Assembly: GCF_000720765.1 (NCBI RefSeq)
Contig: NZ_JODC01000011.1
Location: 62,001-126,000 of the forward strand
Direction of reading: 5' to 3'
Source of the DNA: Streptomyces sp. NRRL S-646
GTDB lineage: Bacteria > Actinomycetota > Actinomycetes > Streptomycetales > Streptomycetaceae
Length of the DNA: 64,000 bases
Each line of letters opens with the position of its first letter. Positions within the stretch are counted from its first letter, which is position 1. Positions 16,442 to 25,549 of this stretch are shown here, one piece after another. A model generated the notes under the pieces. The model worked only from the letters and a program-made list of their open reading frames with translations. It was not told the DNA's origin and did not search any database. A program made the position numbers and the translations under genes.

Positions 16442-17359
16442 GGTGATCGTTCCTTGTTCTGCTCGTCGTTGGGGGGATGACGGCGTATCAGCGTCGAGGG
16501 GGGCGGCGGAGCGGGGGGCAAGGCAGACGCGTCGCGAGCGAGCCGGACGCGCCGTACCCGCTCCCGGGGTCCGGAGTCAGGTCCCGCAGATGGGTGCCGT
16601 ACGGGTAGAGGCCCGGGCGCCCTGGACGGACCGAGCTCGGACAGAGCGGTGCGCCGGGGCGGATCAGCTCTGCGCCCTCGTGGATCCGCATGTAGCCACC
16701 GACGTCGTCGGGGGTCTGGGAGAACAGGTTCCAAGGCGAGTGAGCAACCGGCAGGCCTCACTCAAGCGGTTGAGGCCAGGTTGGCCCGGCACGTTGCTCG
16801 AGTCGGTGCTCAGGTGCCTCGATGTCCCGCGGATCGCCGATCTTGTCGCCGGTGTGTTCCTGTGCGTACGTCAGGCTGCGCCACGGTGTTCCGGCCACGT
16901 GCGTGCTGATTCCGGGGATGCACAGGGCAATCGCCTTTCGAACGTTCGAAATCTCGTCATATGTTCGGAATGCTGGCGCGACGTTAAGGGTGGCCATGCA
17001 GGGTGTCAACGGGGCGAACTGGATCGGTTACAGAACGAGTTGGGAGATCGCTTTCGGTCTCCGATGGAACGGCGGAGTAGACAGCCACGACCGGCGAGAC
17101 GCCTGTTCGTGTGCCTGCCGTCGGTCGGCGTGCCGCCGGGGCTACCTGTTGAACCGCTCGTTCGACGGTTCCCCGGCTCTCGCCGACTTCCCGTCGGCCG
17201 TCCGCCGACAGGCAGCGCCGCCGACGAAGGCGAACTGGGGGCGAATTCCGCCTTCTCCATGCCTCGAAGTACCAGGTCAGCGGCGTGACACGGAGGTGCC
17301 CGCGCGGATCTGTGCCGACGGCCACAGCGGGCGGGAGGAACGTGGGCTCATACTGAGCC
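16442..17359. other. 918-base region without a clear gene; promoter for the ChvE-like gene
   Basis: No convincing coding frame. On the minus strand a TTGACA-like box at about 17011-17006 begins a likely promoter region. The open frame 17009-16758 (MATLNVAPAFRTYDEI) and the next one (16691-16488) look like translated leader or a decayed enzyme gene, and I cannot assign them. A perfect 16-base palindrome lies at 16936-16951. Confidence 0.4.
16936..16951. promoter_or_regulatory. Perfect palindrome TTTCGAACGTTCGAAA
   Basis: Sixteen-base perfect inverted repeat, about 55 bases downstream of the minus-strand TTGACA-like box. It resembles the TTTCG/CGAAA-type palindromes upstream of pentose and xylan genes in streptomycetes, fitting the ChvE-like protein downstream. 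That link is from memory and not tested. Confidence 0.5.
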
Positions 17360-17581
17360 ATGACCAAGCCTGCGGCGCCGAAGCGTCATTTGCCCACCAG
17401 CCCCTTCAAGGCCCCGGTCACACCGGCCCCCAAGCACTTCGCCATGGGCGACCAAGTGACACACGACATGTACGGCCTCGGCCGGGTGATCGGCATCGAG
17501 GACGGGATCGCGGCGCTCGTCGATTTCGGCTCGACGCAGATGCGGATCTTGAGCCCGTACGCCAAGATGACCAAGCTGTAG
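17360..17581 (+). CDS. Stand-alone Tudor-like protein resembling the UvrD/PcrA C-terminus
   Basis: Encodes 73 residues. After a Pro-rich 25-residue start it reads FAMGDQVTHDMYGLGRVIGI, then ALVDFGSTQMRILSPYAKMTKL. This matches the small beta-barrel (Tudor-like) found at the C-terminus of UvrD/PcrA helicases (GDRVTHxxFGxGTV...VDFG...LxxYAPLxKL) and resembles the CarD/TRCF RNA-polymerase-binding fold. There is no ribosome site at a normal distance. A CATACT -10-like hexamer ends five bases before the ATG, suggesting a leaderless transcript. A role in contacting RNA polymerase is inference. Confidence 0.75.
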   Translation: MTKPAAPKRHLPTSPFKAPVTPAPKHFAMGDQVTHDMYGLGRVIGIEDGIAALVDFGSTQMRILSPYAKMTKL

Positions 17582-17644
17582 CGCCGCCGTGCCCGGTCGC
17601 GGCACGCCAGGCCCCACCAGGGACCTGTAACGAAAGGCAGACCT

Positions 17645-17833
17645 GTCATCGACTCCACGTCGCTGTTCTCCACCCCCCTGGAAGGGCAACCCCGCCGTTC
17701 CACGGCACCATCGCCGCCTCCGACGACGACACCCTTCCAGGCCCCGGACTTCGGAGAAGACGAGATCTTCCGGTCCGAGGATGCGCAGGACCCCGCCCCG
17801 GACACGCGCGTGACGCGGCCCAAGGCTGCCTGA
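17645..17833 (+). CDS. Possible small acidic Pro-rich protein without a standard start codon
   Basis: An open frame of 62 codons with the G/C-ending codon bias of real genes follows the Tudor-like gene. It starts VIDSTSLFSTPL, has a Pro/Thr-rich middle and an acidic stretch (DFGEDEIFRSEDAQD), and stops at TGA 17831-17833. The codon at the expected start is GTC, six or seven bases after AAGG, and no ATG/GTG/TTG is available in frame nearby. Either the start is non-canonical or mutated, or the frame is not expressed. Confidence 0.3.
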   Translation, partial: VIDSTSLFSTPLEGQPRRSTAPSPPPTTTPFQAPDFGEDEIFRSEDAQDPAPDTRVTRPKAA

Positions 17834-17864
17834 GAAAAACCAGGTCAAGGGCTGCATGAGCATG

Positions 17865-17901
17865 AGGAAGGCCCTCCGTGGGGATCACGGAGGGCCTTCC
17901 T
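17865..17901. terminator. Bidirectional terminator hairpin
   Basis: Perfect 16-base stem: AGGAAGGCCCTCCGTG (17865-17880) pairs with CACGGAGGGCCTTCCT (17886-17901) around a five-base loop. It lies between the convergent plus-strand small genes and the minus-strand His-rich protein gene, so it can serve both. Confidence 0.8.
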
Positions 17902-17919
17902 CGTGTGTGCCGGGGTGGG

Positions 17920-18222
17920 CTACTTGCCGAAACTGACGGTGTTGTTGCAGCCCAGGCTCGAGCCGACGTTGGTGTTCTGCGTCTCGGGTCGGCCGTCCGG
18001 GCCGAACGCGGCGGTCTCGCCCTGTACGTCGGTGTTGTCTTCGGTGACCGTGCACGTGGTGCTCTGGTTGACACGGATCGTCTGGGTCTGGCCGTGGTGC
18101 TCGCGCGCGTGTCCGTGGCCGTGTTTGTGCCCGTCCCCGTGGGCGTAAGCGGTGCCGGCACCGAGGAAGCCGACGGTGCCGAGGAGGACTGCCACGACAA
18201 CGGTCTTGCGAGGCTTGCGCAT
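17920..18222 (-). CDS. Small secreted His-rich protein
   Basis: Encodes 100 residues. A Sec signal peptide covers residues 1-27 (core VVVAVLLGTVGFLGAGTAYA). The mature N-terminus is extremely His-rich (HGDGHKHGHGHAREHHG) and is likely to bind Zn, Ni or Cu. The remainder is polar with two cysteines (TTCTVTEDN and LGCNNTVSFGK at the end). The family is not recognised. A metal-scavenging or buffering role is suggested only by the His cluster. The gene stands alone, ending at the bidirectional hairpin. Confidence 0.8.
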   Translation of the reverse strand: MRKPRKTVVVAVLLGTVGFLGAGTAYAHGDGHKHGHGHAREHHGQTQTIRVNQSTTCTVTEDNTDVQGETAAFGPDGRPETQNTNVGSSLGCNNTVSFGK

Positions 18223-18768
18223 GTCTTCTCCGGGTGTTGAAACGGACGCGAACGAGATCCGCCACGTCTTAGGGTGACTGGAGGTTAATGCGCAAATTTC
18301 CTATATCTGCTCGTCGGCACGCCGGATCGTCCGATCAACGAGGACAGGCGTCCGGCCGGCTCCTGGCCCAAGTCCCCTGTGCCGAAAGGGCATCGCGGGG
18401 CCGAAGCGGTCGTAGGCGCTCCGCGCGGAACCACCCGTGCGGCGGCGCCTTGGGCGTGAGGCGGCTTGGGCCGTTCGGCTCCCCGGCCGGCCGGTTGCGA
18501 CTGTCCGCTCCTGACTTGCTCGGGGCGACGGGTGTTCGCCGTGGTGAACGACCGTGATGAGGGGGTCGGCGACCCGGGCGATGCAGGCGGTTACGGCCGG
18601 TCAGGTTCGTCGATCGGCTGCGAAAACCTCCCCAAGGCAGATGAAATCGCCTAAATTGCTCGGGGCAGAATGAATACGACGGATGCAGCGGCGGATGCAG
18701 CTTGCTGCGAGTCCCGATCGCAGCGGCCCAGCGGATACCCGAGCGGTGAGCGGAGGTGACAGTCGGGC
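18223..18768. other. 546-base intergenic region between divergent genes
   Basis: No gene recognised on either strand. It must contain the promoters of the His-rich protein (leftward) and of the SpoIIE-type phosphatase (rightward). I see no convincing operator or RNA element. Confidence 0.4.
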
Positions 18769-21735
18769 GTGGTGAATGCCAGAGGCGCCGTGCGGCCCTT
18801 GGAGCGGCAACGCATGCGGATGCGACTGCTCGGCGCCGTGGACGAGGACCGGCGCGATGTCGAGGTACTGCTGACCGCGCTCCAGCAGGCGGTGGCCGAG
18901 GTGCACGGCCTGGGCGGCATGGTGCATCTGCCGGGCGGCGGAATGGGCGGGATTCTCTATCTGGTCGCCGACAGTGGGCTGCCGGAGTCGATGACCCGGC
19001 CCTGGCTGATCATCCCGGCCCGGGGCAAGGCACCGCCCAGCAGGGCCGCCCGCAGCGACATCGTCGCCTGGCAGCCCGACCTGGCCCCGCCCGACCCGGT
19101 GCCCGGCCGGGACCCCGCCGCCCTGTGGCCCTCCGGGCTCCCCGCCGGCATCGGGCACCTGGCCGTTCCCATTCCGGGCGGCGGTGGGCGACGCGGCGCG
19201 CTCTCCGTCCTCTTCGCCCCGGGCGCCGGGCCCGGCGCGGCGGAGCACGCCTTTCTGAACGAGGTGGCGGCCTGGATGTCCGAGAGGCTCAGGTCGTCCG
19301 GGACTCTCTATCCGTCCCCCACGCTGCTGCAGGCCCTGGAGAACGGGCCGGTCCCGCGGGAGGGCTCCCCACGGGACGTGGAAGACGTGGAAGGGGCGCC
19401 CTCCGTCACGTACACCTGGGATCTGCGGACCGGCGAGCTGGCTTCCGAGGGGCCGGTCGAGGAGGTGCTGGGCGACATCGATCCACAGGTGTTGAGCGAC
19501 GGCATCGAGGCCTGGGCGGCGCTGATCCACCCGAAGGACCTGCCGGGGGCGGTGGCCGGCTTCGACGCGGGCATCCAGCAGCGCGGCGGTTTCCAGAGCG
19601 AGTACCGAATCCGGCGCCAGGACGGCACGTACCTCTGGATCGAGGCCTGCGCCCGGACGATCGCGGACGAGGACGGGACACCGCTGAAGGTGATCGGCAC
19701 CCTCCGCAACAGCGACGAGACGCACGACGCCGCCGAGTCGGTGGGGCGGGCGCTGCGGCACATGAGCGACGGCTTCGTCTCCCTGGACACGGACTGGCGC
19801 ATCGGTTTTCTGAACAAGGCCGCCGAGCGGCTCTTCGGCGCCGCCGGAGACGTGGCCGGAGCCCTGCTCTGGAACGTTCCCGCGATTCGCGCGGTGCCCG
19901 GGCTTGAGCAGCGGTGCCGGGCCATCGCGGCCGAGGGCCGGCCCGCCGGCTTCGACGTGCCGTGGCCGGACGGGAGGTCCTGGTACCACCTGCGGCTGGT
20001 CCCGCTGCCGGAAGGCCTCACGCTGTACATCACCGACACCACCGAGCGGCATCTGCGGGAGGTCGAGCGGGCCGCCGCGGAACGGGCGGCCGGGGAGCGG
20101 GCGGCTCTGGTACAGCGGATCACGCGGGAGCTGGCCGAGGCGGTCACCGCCCAGGACGTGATGGCGGCGCTGGCCGACGGCGTGATGACCCCCCTCGGGG
20201 CCACCGGACTCATCATGCTCGGCGTGGTCGGCGACCGGCTGACCGTGATCGGCTCCCGGGGGTATTCGCAGCGCTTCACCCGGCTGCTGGACGGACAGTG
20301 GACCGTGCGCGACACCACGAACCCGGTGGGGGACGCCCTGCGCACCCGCGCCCCGCTCTACATCGCCTCCCCGGAGGAGTTCCTGGAGCGTTACCCCGAG
20401 GCCGGGGCCCTGATCCGGGAGGGCTGCCAGGAAGCGTGGGTCTTTCTGCCGCTCACGGTGTCGGGGCGCGGGATCGGCGCGGCGGTGATCTGCTTCGACC
20501 GGCCGCGGGGGCTGGACGACGACGAACGCACGCTGCTGACCGTGCTCAGCGGACTGATCGGGCAGGCCCTGGAACGGGCCGGGCTCTACGACGAGGCGAC
20601 GACCCGGGCCCGTACGCTCCAGCGCAGCCTGTTGCCGCAGGCACTGCCCGAGCTGCCCGAGGTGACGGTGGCCGCGCGCTACCAGCCGGCGAAGCAGGGA
20701 GCCGACGTCGGCGGCGACTGGTACGACGTGATCCCGCTCTCCGCGGCCCGGGTGGCGCTCGTGATCGGCGACGTCATGGGCCACGGCATGGCCGAGGCCG
20801 CCACGATGGGCGGGCTCAGGACAGCCGTCCGCACCCTCTCGGAGCTGGAGCTGCCGCCCGACGAGATCCTCGTCCATCTCAACGACATCGTGGGCGAGTT
20901 GGGCACCGACGTGTTCGTCACCTGCCTCTACGGCATCTACGACCCCGTGACCCGGCAGCTGTCGTACGCCAGTGCCGGTCAGCCGCCTCCGGCGGTGGCC
21001 CGGCCCGACGGCACCGTCACCTTCCTGCCCATGACCCCGGACCCACCGCTGGGGGTGGCCACTCCCCCCTTCGAGACCCTTGAGATCCTGCTGCCCGCCG
21101 ACAGCCTGCTCGCCCTTTACAGCGACGGGCTGGTGGAGAGCAAGGACAGGGACGTCACGAGCGGCATGAACCGCCTCGCCGAGTTCCTCGTCGAGTCCGT
21201 GAACGCCCTGCCGGCCGCACCGGCGGACGGCTCCGACCTGGACGCCCTCTGCGCCGCCATCACCTCCGCCCTGCTCCCCGACCAGGGCGCGCTGACGGAC
21301 GACGCCGCCCTGCTGCTGGCCCGCACCCACCCGCTGGCCGCGGAGAACGTCGCCGAGTGGCCGTTGCCGGAGGACCCGGTGGCGGCGGGCCAGGCCCGCG
21401 AGCTGGTCCGCGCCCAGCTCACCGACTGGGACCTGACCGACGATGACCTGGTCATGACCACCGAACTCCTGGTCAGCGAGCTGGTCGGGAACGTCGTCCG
21501 GCACGCCTACGGCCCCATCCGGCTGCGCATGCTCCGCAGCCGCGCACTGATCTGCGAGGTCTCCGACGCCAGCCTGACCACCCCGCACATCAGGCACACC
21601 TCCGCCACCGACGAGGACGGCCGCGGCCTGCAGCTCATCTCCGCCCTCTGCCGGCGCTGGGGCACCCGCCACACCCGCACCGGAAAGTCCATCTGGACCG
21701 AACAGTCCCTCCCCGCCGCGTCAGGTGATGTCTGA
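18769..21735 (+). CDS. Multidomain GAF/PAS/SpoIIE phosphatase with HATPase domain
   Basis: Signalling protein of 988 residues. Order of domains: GAF-like sensor (about 1-175); PAS with PAC (about 205-320, HPKDLPGAVAGFDAGIQQRG, EYRIRRQDGTYLWIE); second PAS (about 330-430); GAF (about 445-610); SpoIIE/PP2C phosphatase (about 625-840); HATPase anti-sigma-kinase domain (about 855-985). The phosphatase metal motifs are GGDWYDV and VIGDVMGHG. The ATPase N-box reads ELLVSELVGNVVRHA. Such proteins dephosphorylate anti-anti-sigma factors and may also phosphorylate them. No sigma-factor gene is adjacent. GTG 18769 has GGAGGTGA 11 bases upstream; a second GTG follows directly. Confidence 0.93.
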   Translation: MVNARGAVRPLERQRMRMRLLGAVDEDRRDVEVLLTALQQAVAEVHGLGGMVHLPGGGMGGILYLVADSGLPESMTRPWLIIPARGKAPPSRAARSDIVAWQPDLAPPDPVPGRDPAALWPSGLPAGIGHLAVPIPGGGGRRGALSVLFAPGAGPGAAEHAFLNEVAAWMSERLRSSGTLYPSPTLLQALENGPVPREGSPRDVEDVEGAPSVTYTWDLRTGELASEGPVEEVLGDIDPQVLSDGIEAWAALIHPKDLPGAVAGFDAGIQQRGGFQSEYRIRRQDGTYLWIEACARTIADEDGTPLKVIGTLRNSDETHDAAESVGRALRHMSDGFVSLDTDWRIGFLNKAAERLFGAAGDVAGALLWNVPAIRAVPGLEQRCRAIAAEGRPAGFDVPWPDGRSWYHLRLVPLPEGLTLYITDTTERHLREVERAAAERAAGERAALVQRITRELAEAVTAQDVMAALADGVMTPLGATGLIMLGVVGDRLTVIGSRGYSQRFTRLLDGQWTVRDTTNPVGDALRTRAPLYIASPEEFLERYPEAGALIREGCQEAWVFLPLTVSGRGIGAAVICFDRPRGLDDDERTLLTVLSGLIGQALERAGLYDEATTRARTLQRSLLPQALPELPEVTVAARYQPAKQGADVGGDWYDVIPLSAARVALVIGDVMGHGMAEAATMGGLRTAVRTLSELELPPDEILVHLNDIVGELGTDVFVTCLYGIYDPVTRQLSYASAGQPPPAVARPDGTVTFLPMTPDPPLGVATPPFETLEILLPADSLLALYSDGLVESKDRDVTSGMNRLAEFLVESVNALPAAPADGSDLDALCAAITSALLPDQGALTDDAALLLARTHPLAAENVAEWPLPEDPVAAGQARELVRAQLTDWDLTDDDLVMTTELLVSELVGNVVRHAYGPIRLRMLRSRALICEVSDASLTTPHIRHTSATDEDGRGLQLISALCRRWGTRHTRTGKSIWTEQSLPAASGDV

Positions 21736-21758
21736 CCTCGCGAGCGGGTCAGGTCAGG

Positions 21759-22052
21759 TCAGGTCAGCGGATCGAGGAACGTCAGTACGGAGGCGTCCTC
21801 CTCGATCAGCGGGGCGAGGGCGGCGTTGAAGGGGGCGCCGTAGGGCTGCTTCAGGTGCGCCTGGAAGGCGTCCTCGTCGCGGTACACCTCGAAGATCCAG
21901 AAGGCGCGCGGGCTGGACGCCTTGGTGTAGGCGTCGAAGGCGAGGTTGCCTTCCTCATCGCGGACCTTCTTGGCGTACTCCCGCAGCAGGCGGGCGACCT
22001 CGTCCTCCGTTCCCTCGCGGGCGGTGAACTCGGCGAACAGGGTCTTGGTCAC
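21759..22052 (-). CDS. ABM-domain monooxygenase (YgiN-like)
   Basis: Small ferredoxin-like-fold protein of 97 residues of the antibiotic-biosynthesis-monooxygenase family, which act as cofactor-free quinol oxidases or as stress proteins. Family features are an opening FAEFTAREGTEDEVARLL, the central FDAYTKASSPRAFWIFEVYR and AFQAHLKQPYGAPF. The start is GTG 22052 with AAGGAG eight bases upstream. It is convergent with the SpoIIE gene and lies 42 bases downstream of the sugar kinase on the same strand, so the two may be cotranscribed. Confidence 0.88.
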   Translation of the reverse strand: MTKTLFAEFTAREGTEDEVARLLREYAKKVRDEEGNLAFDAYTKASSPRAFWIFEVYRDEDAFQAHLKQPYGAPFNAALAPLIEEDASVLTFLDPLT

Positions 22053-22094
22053 TGGGGTGTCTCCTTGCGTTGTCGGGGAGTGTCCGGTGGGTGA

Positions 22095-23039
22095 TCAGCG
22101 CTCGGCCAGCTCGCTCTGCCACGGCGGGTTGGGGCCGGCGACGGCGCAGGTCAGGGCCGCGACCCGGGTGGCGAACACGCAGGCTTCGGCGACGGCGGCC
22201 AGGTCCAGGTCCGGGAGCCGGCCGCCGAGGAATCCGCGGGCGCCGAGGTGGTGCAGCAGGCCGGCCGTGAAGGAGTCCCCGGCCCCGACCGTGTCGACCA
22301 CCTGCGTCGCGACTGCGGGCACCTGGATCCGTTCGCCGTCGAGGGAGGCCAGGGCCCCGTCGGCGCCGCGCGTGATCACGACGAGCCGCGCTCCGGCGGT
22401 GTGCCAGATGTCGCAGGCCTTCTCGGGAGGCGTGTCCGGCAGGAGGAGTGCCAGGTCGTCCTCGCTCAGCCGCAGTACGTCGGCGAGGCTGCACCAGTGC
22501 TCCAGCCGGGCGCGGTAGACCTCGGGACGCACCAGCAGTGGCCGTACGTTGGGGTCGATGCTGATGGTGGTCCGGGGAGCGGCGGCCGCCAGGAAGTCCT
22601 CCACCACCGCGGCGCCGGGCTCGCGTACCAGCGCAAGGGAACCGGTGTGCAGACAGGCCGTTTCGGACAGGTCCACCCTTGCCAGTTCCGGTGGGGTCCA
22701 CTGCCAGTCGGCCGTGTTCTGGGCGTGGAAGGAGAACGCGGCCTGCCCCTGGGCGTCCAGTTCCGCGACCGCCAGCGTGCTGGGTTCGGCGGCCGCGACG
22801 GCGTGGGAGAGGTCCACCCCGGACGCCTCAAGACGAGCCCGGAACAGGCGTCCGAACACGTCGCCGGAGAACCGGGCGAGGAAGCGGGCCGGGGTGCCAA
22901 GACGCGCCAACGCCACCGCCGTATTCGCAGGTCCGCCGCCCGGCAGCACGCGCAGGGCGAGCTCGTGCGGGGCGGCTGCCGGTTCGGTGAAGGCGTCCGC
23001 GACGCACTCTCCCAGGACGGTGATCTGACGCGGGCTCAT
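22095..23039 (-). CDS. PfkB-family sugar kinase (probable fructokinase)
   Basis: Ribokinase-fold kinase of 314 residues. The N-terminal signature is LPGGGPANTAVALARLG. The catalytic C-terminal signature is VVDTVGAGDSFTAGLLHHLG with the base Asp in GAGD. I chose ATG 23039 (GAAGG upstream); the frame to 23171 adds an unrelated basic leader. It is divergent from the FrcB-like binding protein across a region with two LacI-type operators, so fructose to fructose-6-phosphate is the best guess. Ribose or another ketose is not excluded. Confidence 0.87.
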   Translation of the reverse strand: MSPRQITVLGECVADAFTEPAAAPHELALRVLPGGGPANTAVALARLGTPARFLARFSGDVFGRLFRARLEASGVDLSHAVAAAEPSTLAVAELDAQGQAAFSFHAQNTADWQWTPPELARVDLSETACLHTGSLALVREPGAAVVEDFLAAAAPRTTISIDPNVRPLLVRPEVYRARLEHWCSLADVLRLSEDDLALLLPDTPPEKACDIWHTAGARLVVITRGADGALASLDGERIQVPAVATQVVDTVGAGDSFTAGLLHHLGARGFLGGRLPDLDLAAVAEACVFATRVAALTCAVAGPNPPWQSELAER

Positions 23040-23175
23040 GGGCTGGCCTTCTTTCCGGCTGCCTTCCGGCTGCTTTCCGGCTGCGGACCTGCAGCGGAGG
23101 GGACGTTGCCGATTTGTGACGAGTACAAGGCATTGACGTTGCCGCGAGCCGGAGTCCATCATCCTCGCCATGCGG

Positions 23176-23205
23176 TGTCAACGTTGACATAAGTCAACGA
23201 TGACA
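23176..23205. promoter_or_regulatory. Tandem LacI-type operators in the kinase/frcB divergent promoter
   Basis: Site 1 is the perfect 14-base palindrome TGTCAACGTTGACA (23176-23189). Site 2, GTCAACGATGACA (23193-23205), differs from site 1 by one base and begins 16 bases after it. A related half-site TTGACGTTG lies at about 23134-23142. The arrangement fits binding by the LacI regulator encoded at 26458, repressing both the kinase and the transporter. Confidence 0.65.
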
Positions 23206-23279
23206 CTGGGCAACACCGGGCAACATGCGCACATGCTCTGATGCCGACCCCGCCGCTCGCTATCCCGCAGGAGTCGTTC

Positions 23280-24296
23280 ATGTCTCGCACCACTCGTCTG
23301 TCACCCACCCTCGTCAGAGCCGCTGCGGTCACGGGCATCGCGGCCCTCACCCTGACGGCCTGCGGTTCCGGCTCCGGGTCGAGTTCCACCAGCTCCGGTT
23401 CTGGCAAGGTCAAGGTCGGTCTGATCACCAAGACCGACACCAACCCGTTCTTCGTGAAGATGAAGGAGGGCGCGGAGAAGGCCGCCAAGGCGGACGGCGC
23501 CCAGCTGATGACCGCCGCCGGCAAGTTCGACGGCGACAACGCCGGGCAGGTCACCGCCATCGAGAACATGGTCGCCGCCGGCGTGAAGGGCATCCTGATC
23601 ACCCCGAGCGACTCCAAAGCGATCGTGCCCGCCATCGCCAAGGCCCGCGCCAAGGGGGTCCTGGTCATCGCCCTGGACACCCCGACCGAGCCGCAGAGCG
23701 CGGTCGACGCCCTCTTCGCCACCAACAACCTCGACGCCGGCAAGCTCATCGGCCAGTACGCCAAGGCCGCCATGAAGGGCAAGGCGGCCAAGATAGCCAC
23801 CCTCGACCTCGCGCCGGGCGTCTCCGTCGGCGTGCAGCGTCACAACGGCTTCCTGCAGGGCTTCGGCGCCACCGACAAGGACGTCGCCTGCGCCCAGGAC
23901 ACCGGCGGCGACCAGGCCAAGGGCCAGACCGCCATGGAGAACTGTCTCCAGAAGGACCCGAGCATCAACCTCGTCTACACGATCAACGAGCCCGCCGCGC
24001 TGGGCGCTTACACCGCGCTCAAGGCCAAGGGCCGCGAGAAGGACGTCCTGATCGTCTCCGTCGACGGCGGCTGCACGGGAACCCAGGCGGTCAAGGACGG
24101 CAAGATCGCCGCGACCTCGCAGCAGTACCCGCTGAAGATGGCCTCCCAGGGCGTCCAGGCCGTCGTGGACTACGCCAAGAACGGCAAGAAGGCGTCCGGT
24201 TACACCGACACCGGCGTCAACCTGATCACCGACAAGGCGCAGACCGGCGTCACGTCCAAGGACACCGCGTTCGGCCTGCAGAACTGCTGGGGGTAA
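23280..24296 (+). CDS. frcB: FrcB-like fructose/sugar-binding lipoprotein
   Basis: Solute-binding lipoprotein of a CUT2 importer, 338 residues. Lipobox LTAC (Cys near residue 27) is followed by a Gly/Ser linker. The binding-fold motifs are [48 protein letters not shown] and [16 protein letters not shown], the last characteristic of fructose-type FrcB proteins. I chose ATG 23280, which has CAGGAG eight bases upstream; the frame from 23241 is longer but lacks a signal. First gene of frcB-frcC-frcA. Confidence 0.9.
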   Translation: MSRTTRLSPTLVRAAAVTGIAALTLTACGSGSGSSSTSSGSGKVKVGLITKTDTNPFFVKMKEGAEKAAKADGAQLMTAAGKFDGDNAGQVTAIENMVAAGVKGILITPSDSKAIVPAIAKARAKGVLVIALDTPTEPQSAVDALFATNNLDAGKLIGQYAKAAMKGKAAKIATLDLAPGVSVGVQRHNGFLQGFGATDKDVACAQDTGGDQAKGQTAMENCLQKDPSINLVYTINEPAALGAYTALKAKGREKDVLIVSVDGGCTGTQAVKDGKIAATSQQYPLKMASQGVQAVVDYAKNGKKASGYTDTGVNLITDKAQTGVTSKDTAFGLQNCWG

Positions 24297-24393
24297 GCGC
24301 TGCGGGGTTGTGCCGCGATGTGCCGTCTTTCGTCTGCGGCGCCGTCGTGGCTGGCCGCGCCCACGCGGCGGAGCCGCAAATCGACACAGCCCC

Positions 24394-24410
24394 GCGCCCC
24401 TTTGGGGCGC
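24394..24410. terminator. Stem-loop between frcB and frcC
   Basis: Perfect stem GCGCCCC / GGGGCGC with a TTT loop. It sits in the 239-base gap after the binding-protein gene. Such hairpins commonly stabilise or partly terminate the mRNA so that the binding protein is made in excess. The surrounding CAGCCCCGCGCCCC is a sequence often repeated in Streptomyces intergenic regions. Confidence 0.5.
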
Positions 24411-24535
24411 CCCCAGCACCGCACGACGGGCCTCTCCCCTGAGCGGGGCGGCCGGCCCCACCCCCTCCCCGACCCGGGACGGCCGCCCCCCTTGGTCCTC
24501 CCACAAGGGCTTCTGTCTTCCGACAAGGACTTCGC

Positions 24536-25549
24536 ATGACTGCCACGACCACGCCTCCGGGCACGTCCTCGCCGTATGCCGGACTCAAGGCGCCGACCAC
24601 GCTCCGCAGACTGCTCACGGCACCGACCACCGGCCCCCTGGTCGCGCTCCTCCTGGCCTGCGCCTTCTTCTCGATCTCGACCGACCAGTTCCTCACCGGC
24701 GGGAACTTCTCGCTGATCGTGCAGCAGGTCATGGTCGTGGGCACCCTCGCCATCGGCCAGACCCTGATCATCCTCACCGCGGGCATCGACCTGTCGTGCG
24801 GTGCCGTGATGGCGTTCGGCAGCATCGTGATCGCCAAGATGGCCGCGGGCGGCACCTTGCCCCCGCTCGTCGCCATCGCCCTGGGCATCGCCGTATGCGC
24901 CGGATTCGGCCTGCTCAACGGGCTGTTGGTGCAGAAGATCCCGCTGCCGCCGTTCATCGTCACGCTCGGCATGCTCAACGTAGCCTTCGCACTGACCCAC
25001 ATCTACTCCAACGAACAGACCATCACGAGCCTGCCCGGCCCGCTGACCGCTCTCGGCCAGACCTTCCCGCTCGGCCACACCGACATCACCTACGGCTCCC
25101 TGGTCACCATCGCCCTGTTCCTGCTGCTCGCCTACGCGCTGAGCAACACCGGCTGGGGCCGGCACGTCTACGCCCTGGGCAACAGCCAGGAAGCCGCCCG
25201 CCTCAACGGCATCCGCACCTCCCGCCTGACCATCGGCATCTACGCCGTCGCGGGCCTGCTCTACGGCATCGCCGCCCTGCTGCTCATCTCCCGCACCGGA
25301 GTCGGCGACCCGCAGGCGGGCCAGACCGACAACCTCGACAGCATCACCGCCGTCGTCCTCGGCGGCACCAGCCTCTTCGGCGGTCGCGGCTCGGTCCTGG
25401 GCACCTTCATCGGCGTCCTGATCGTCGGTGTGTTCCGCAACGGCCTGCAGCTGATGGGCGTCGCCTCCATCTACCAGACCCTGATCACCGGCGTGCTGGT
25501 GATCCTCGCCGTGACCGTCGACCAGATCTCCCGGAAGAAGGCACGATGA
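24536..25549 (+). CDS. frcC: FrcC-like sugar ABC transporter permease (CUT2)
   Basis: Membrane permease of the ribose/fructose class, 337 residues, with about eight to ten helices. Family motifs are IGQTLIILTAGIDLSCGAVMA near residue 80, GLLNGLLVQKIPLPPFIVTLGM, and the C-terminal AVVLGGTSLFGGRGSVLGTF with the Gly-rich ATPase-contact loop. Its stop codon overlaps the ATPase start (ATGA at 25546-25549), so the two are translationally coupled. Confidence 0.93.
   Translation: MTATTTPPGTSSPYAGLKAPTTLRRLLTAPTTGPLVALLLACAFFSISTDQFLTGGNFSLIVQQVMVVGTLAIGQTLIILTAGIDLSCGAVMAFGSIVIAKMAAGGTLPPLVAIALGIAVCAGFGLLNGLLVQKIPLPPFIVTLGMLNVAFALTHIYSNEQTITSLPGPLTALGQTFPLGHTDITYGSLVTIALFLLLAYALSNTGWGRHVYALGNSQEAARLNGIRTSRLTIGIYAVAGLLYGIAALLLISRTGVGDPQAGQTDNLDSITAVVLGGTSLFGGRGSVLGTFIGVLIVGVFRNGLQLMGVASIYQTLITGVLVILAVTVDQISRKKAR

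Noticed and set aside
16936..16951. LexA (SOS) box
   Set aside because: Actinobacterial LexA sites have TCGAAC and GTTCGA separated by four or so bases. Here the arms are directly fused, and the neighbouring gene is a sugar-binding protein.
18601..21672. 1023-codon antisense frame under the SpoIIE gene
   Set aside because: Long antisense frames are common in GC-rich coding DNA. The plus frame has clear domains and the antisense has none. The same reasoning rejects the frames at 41042-43378 and 25471-27978.
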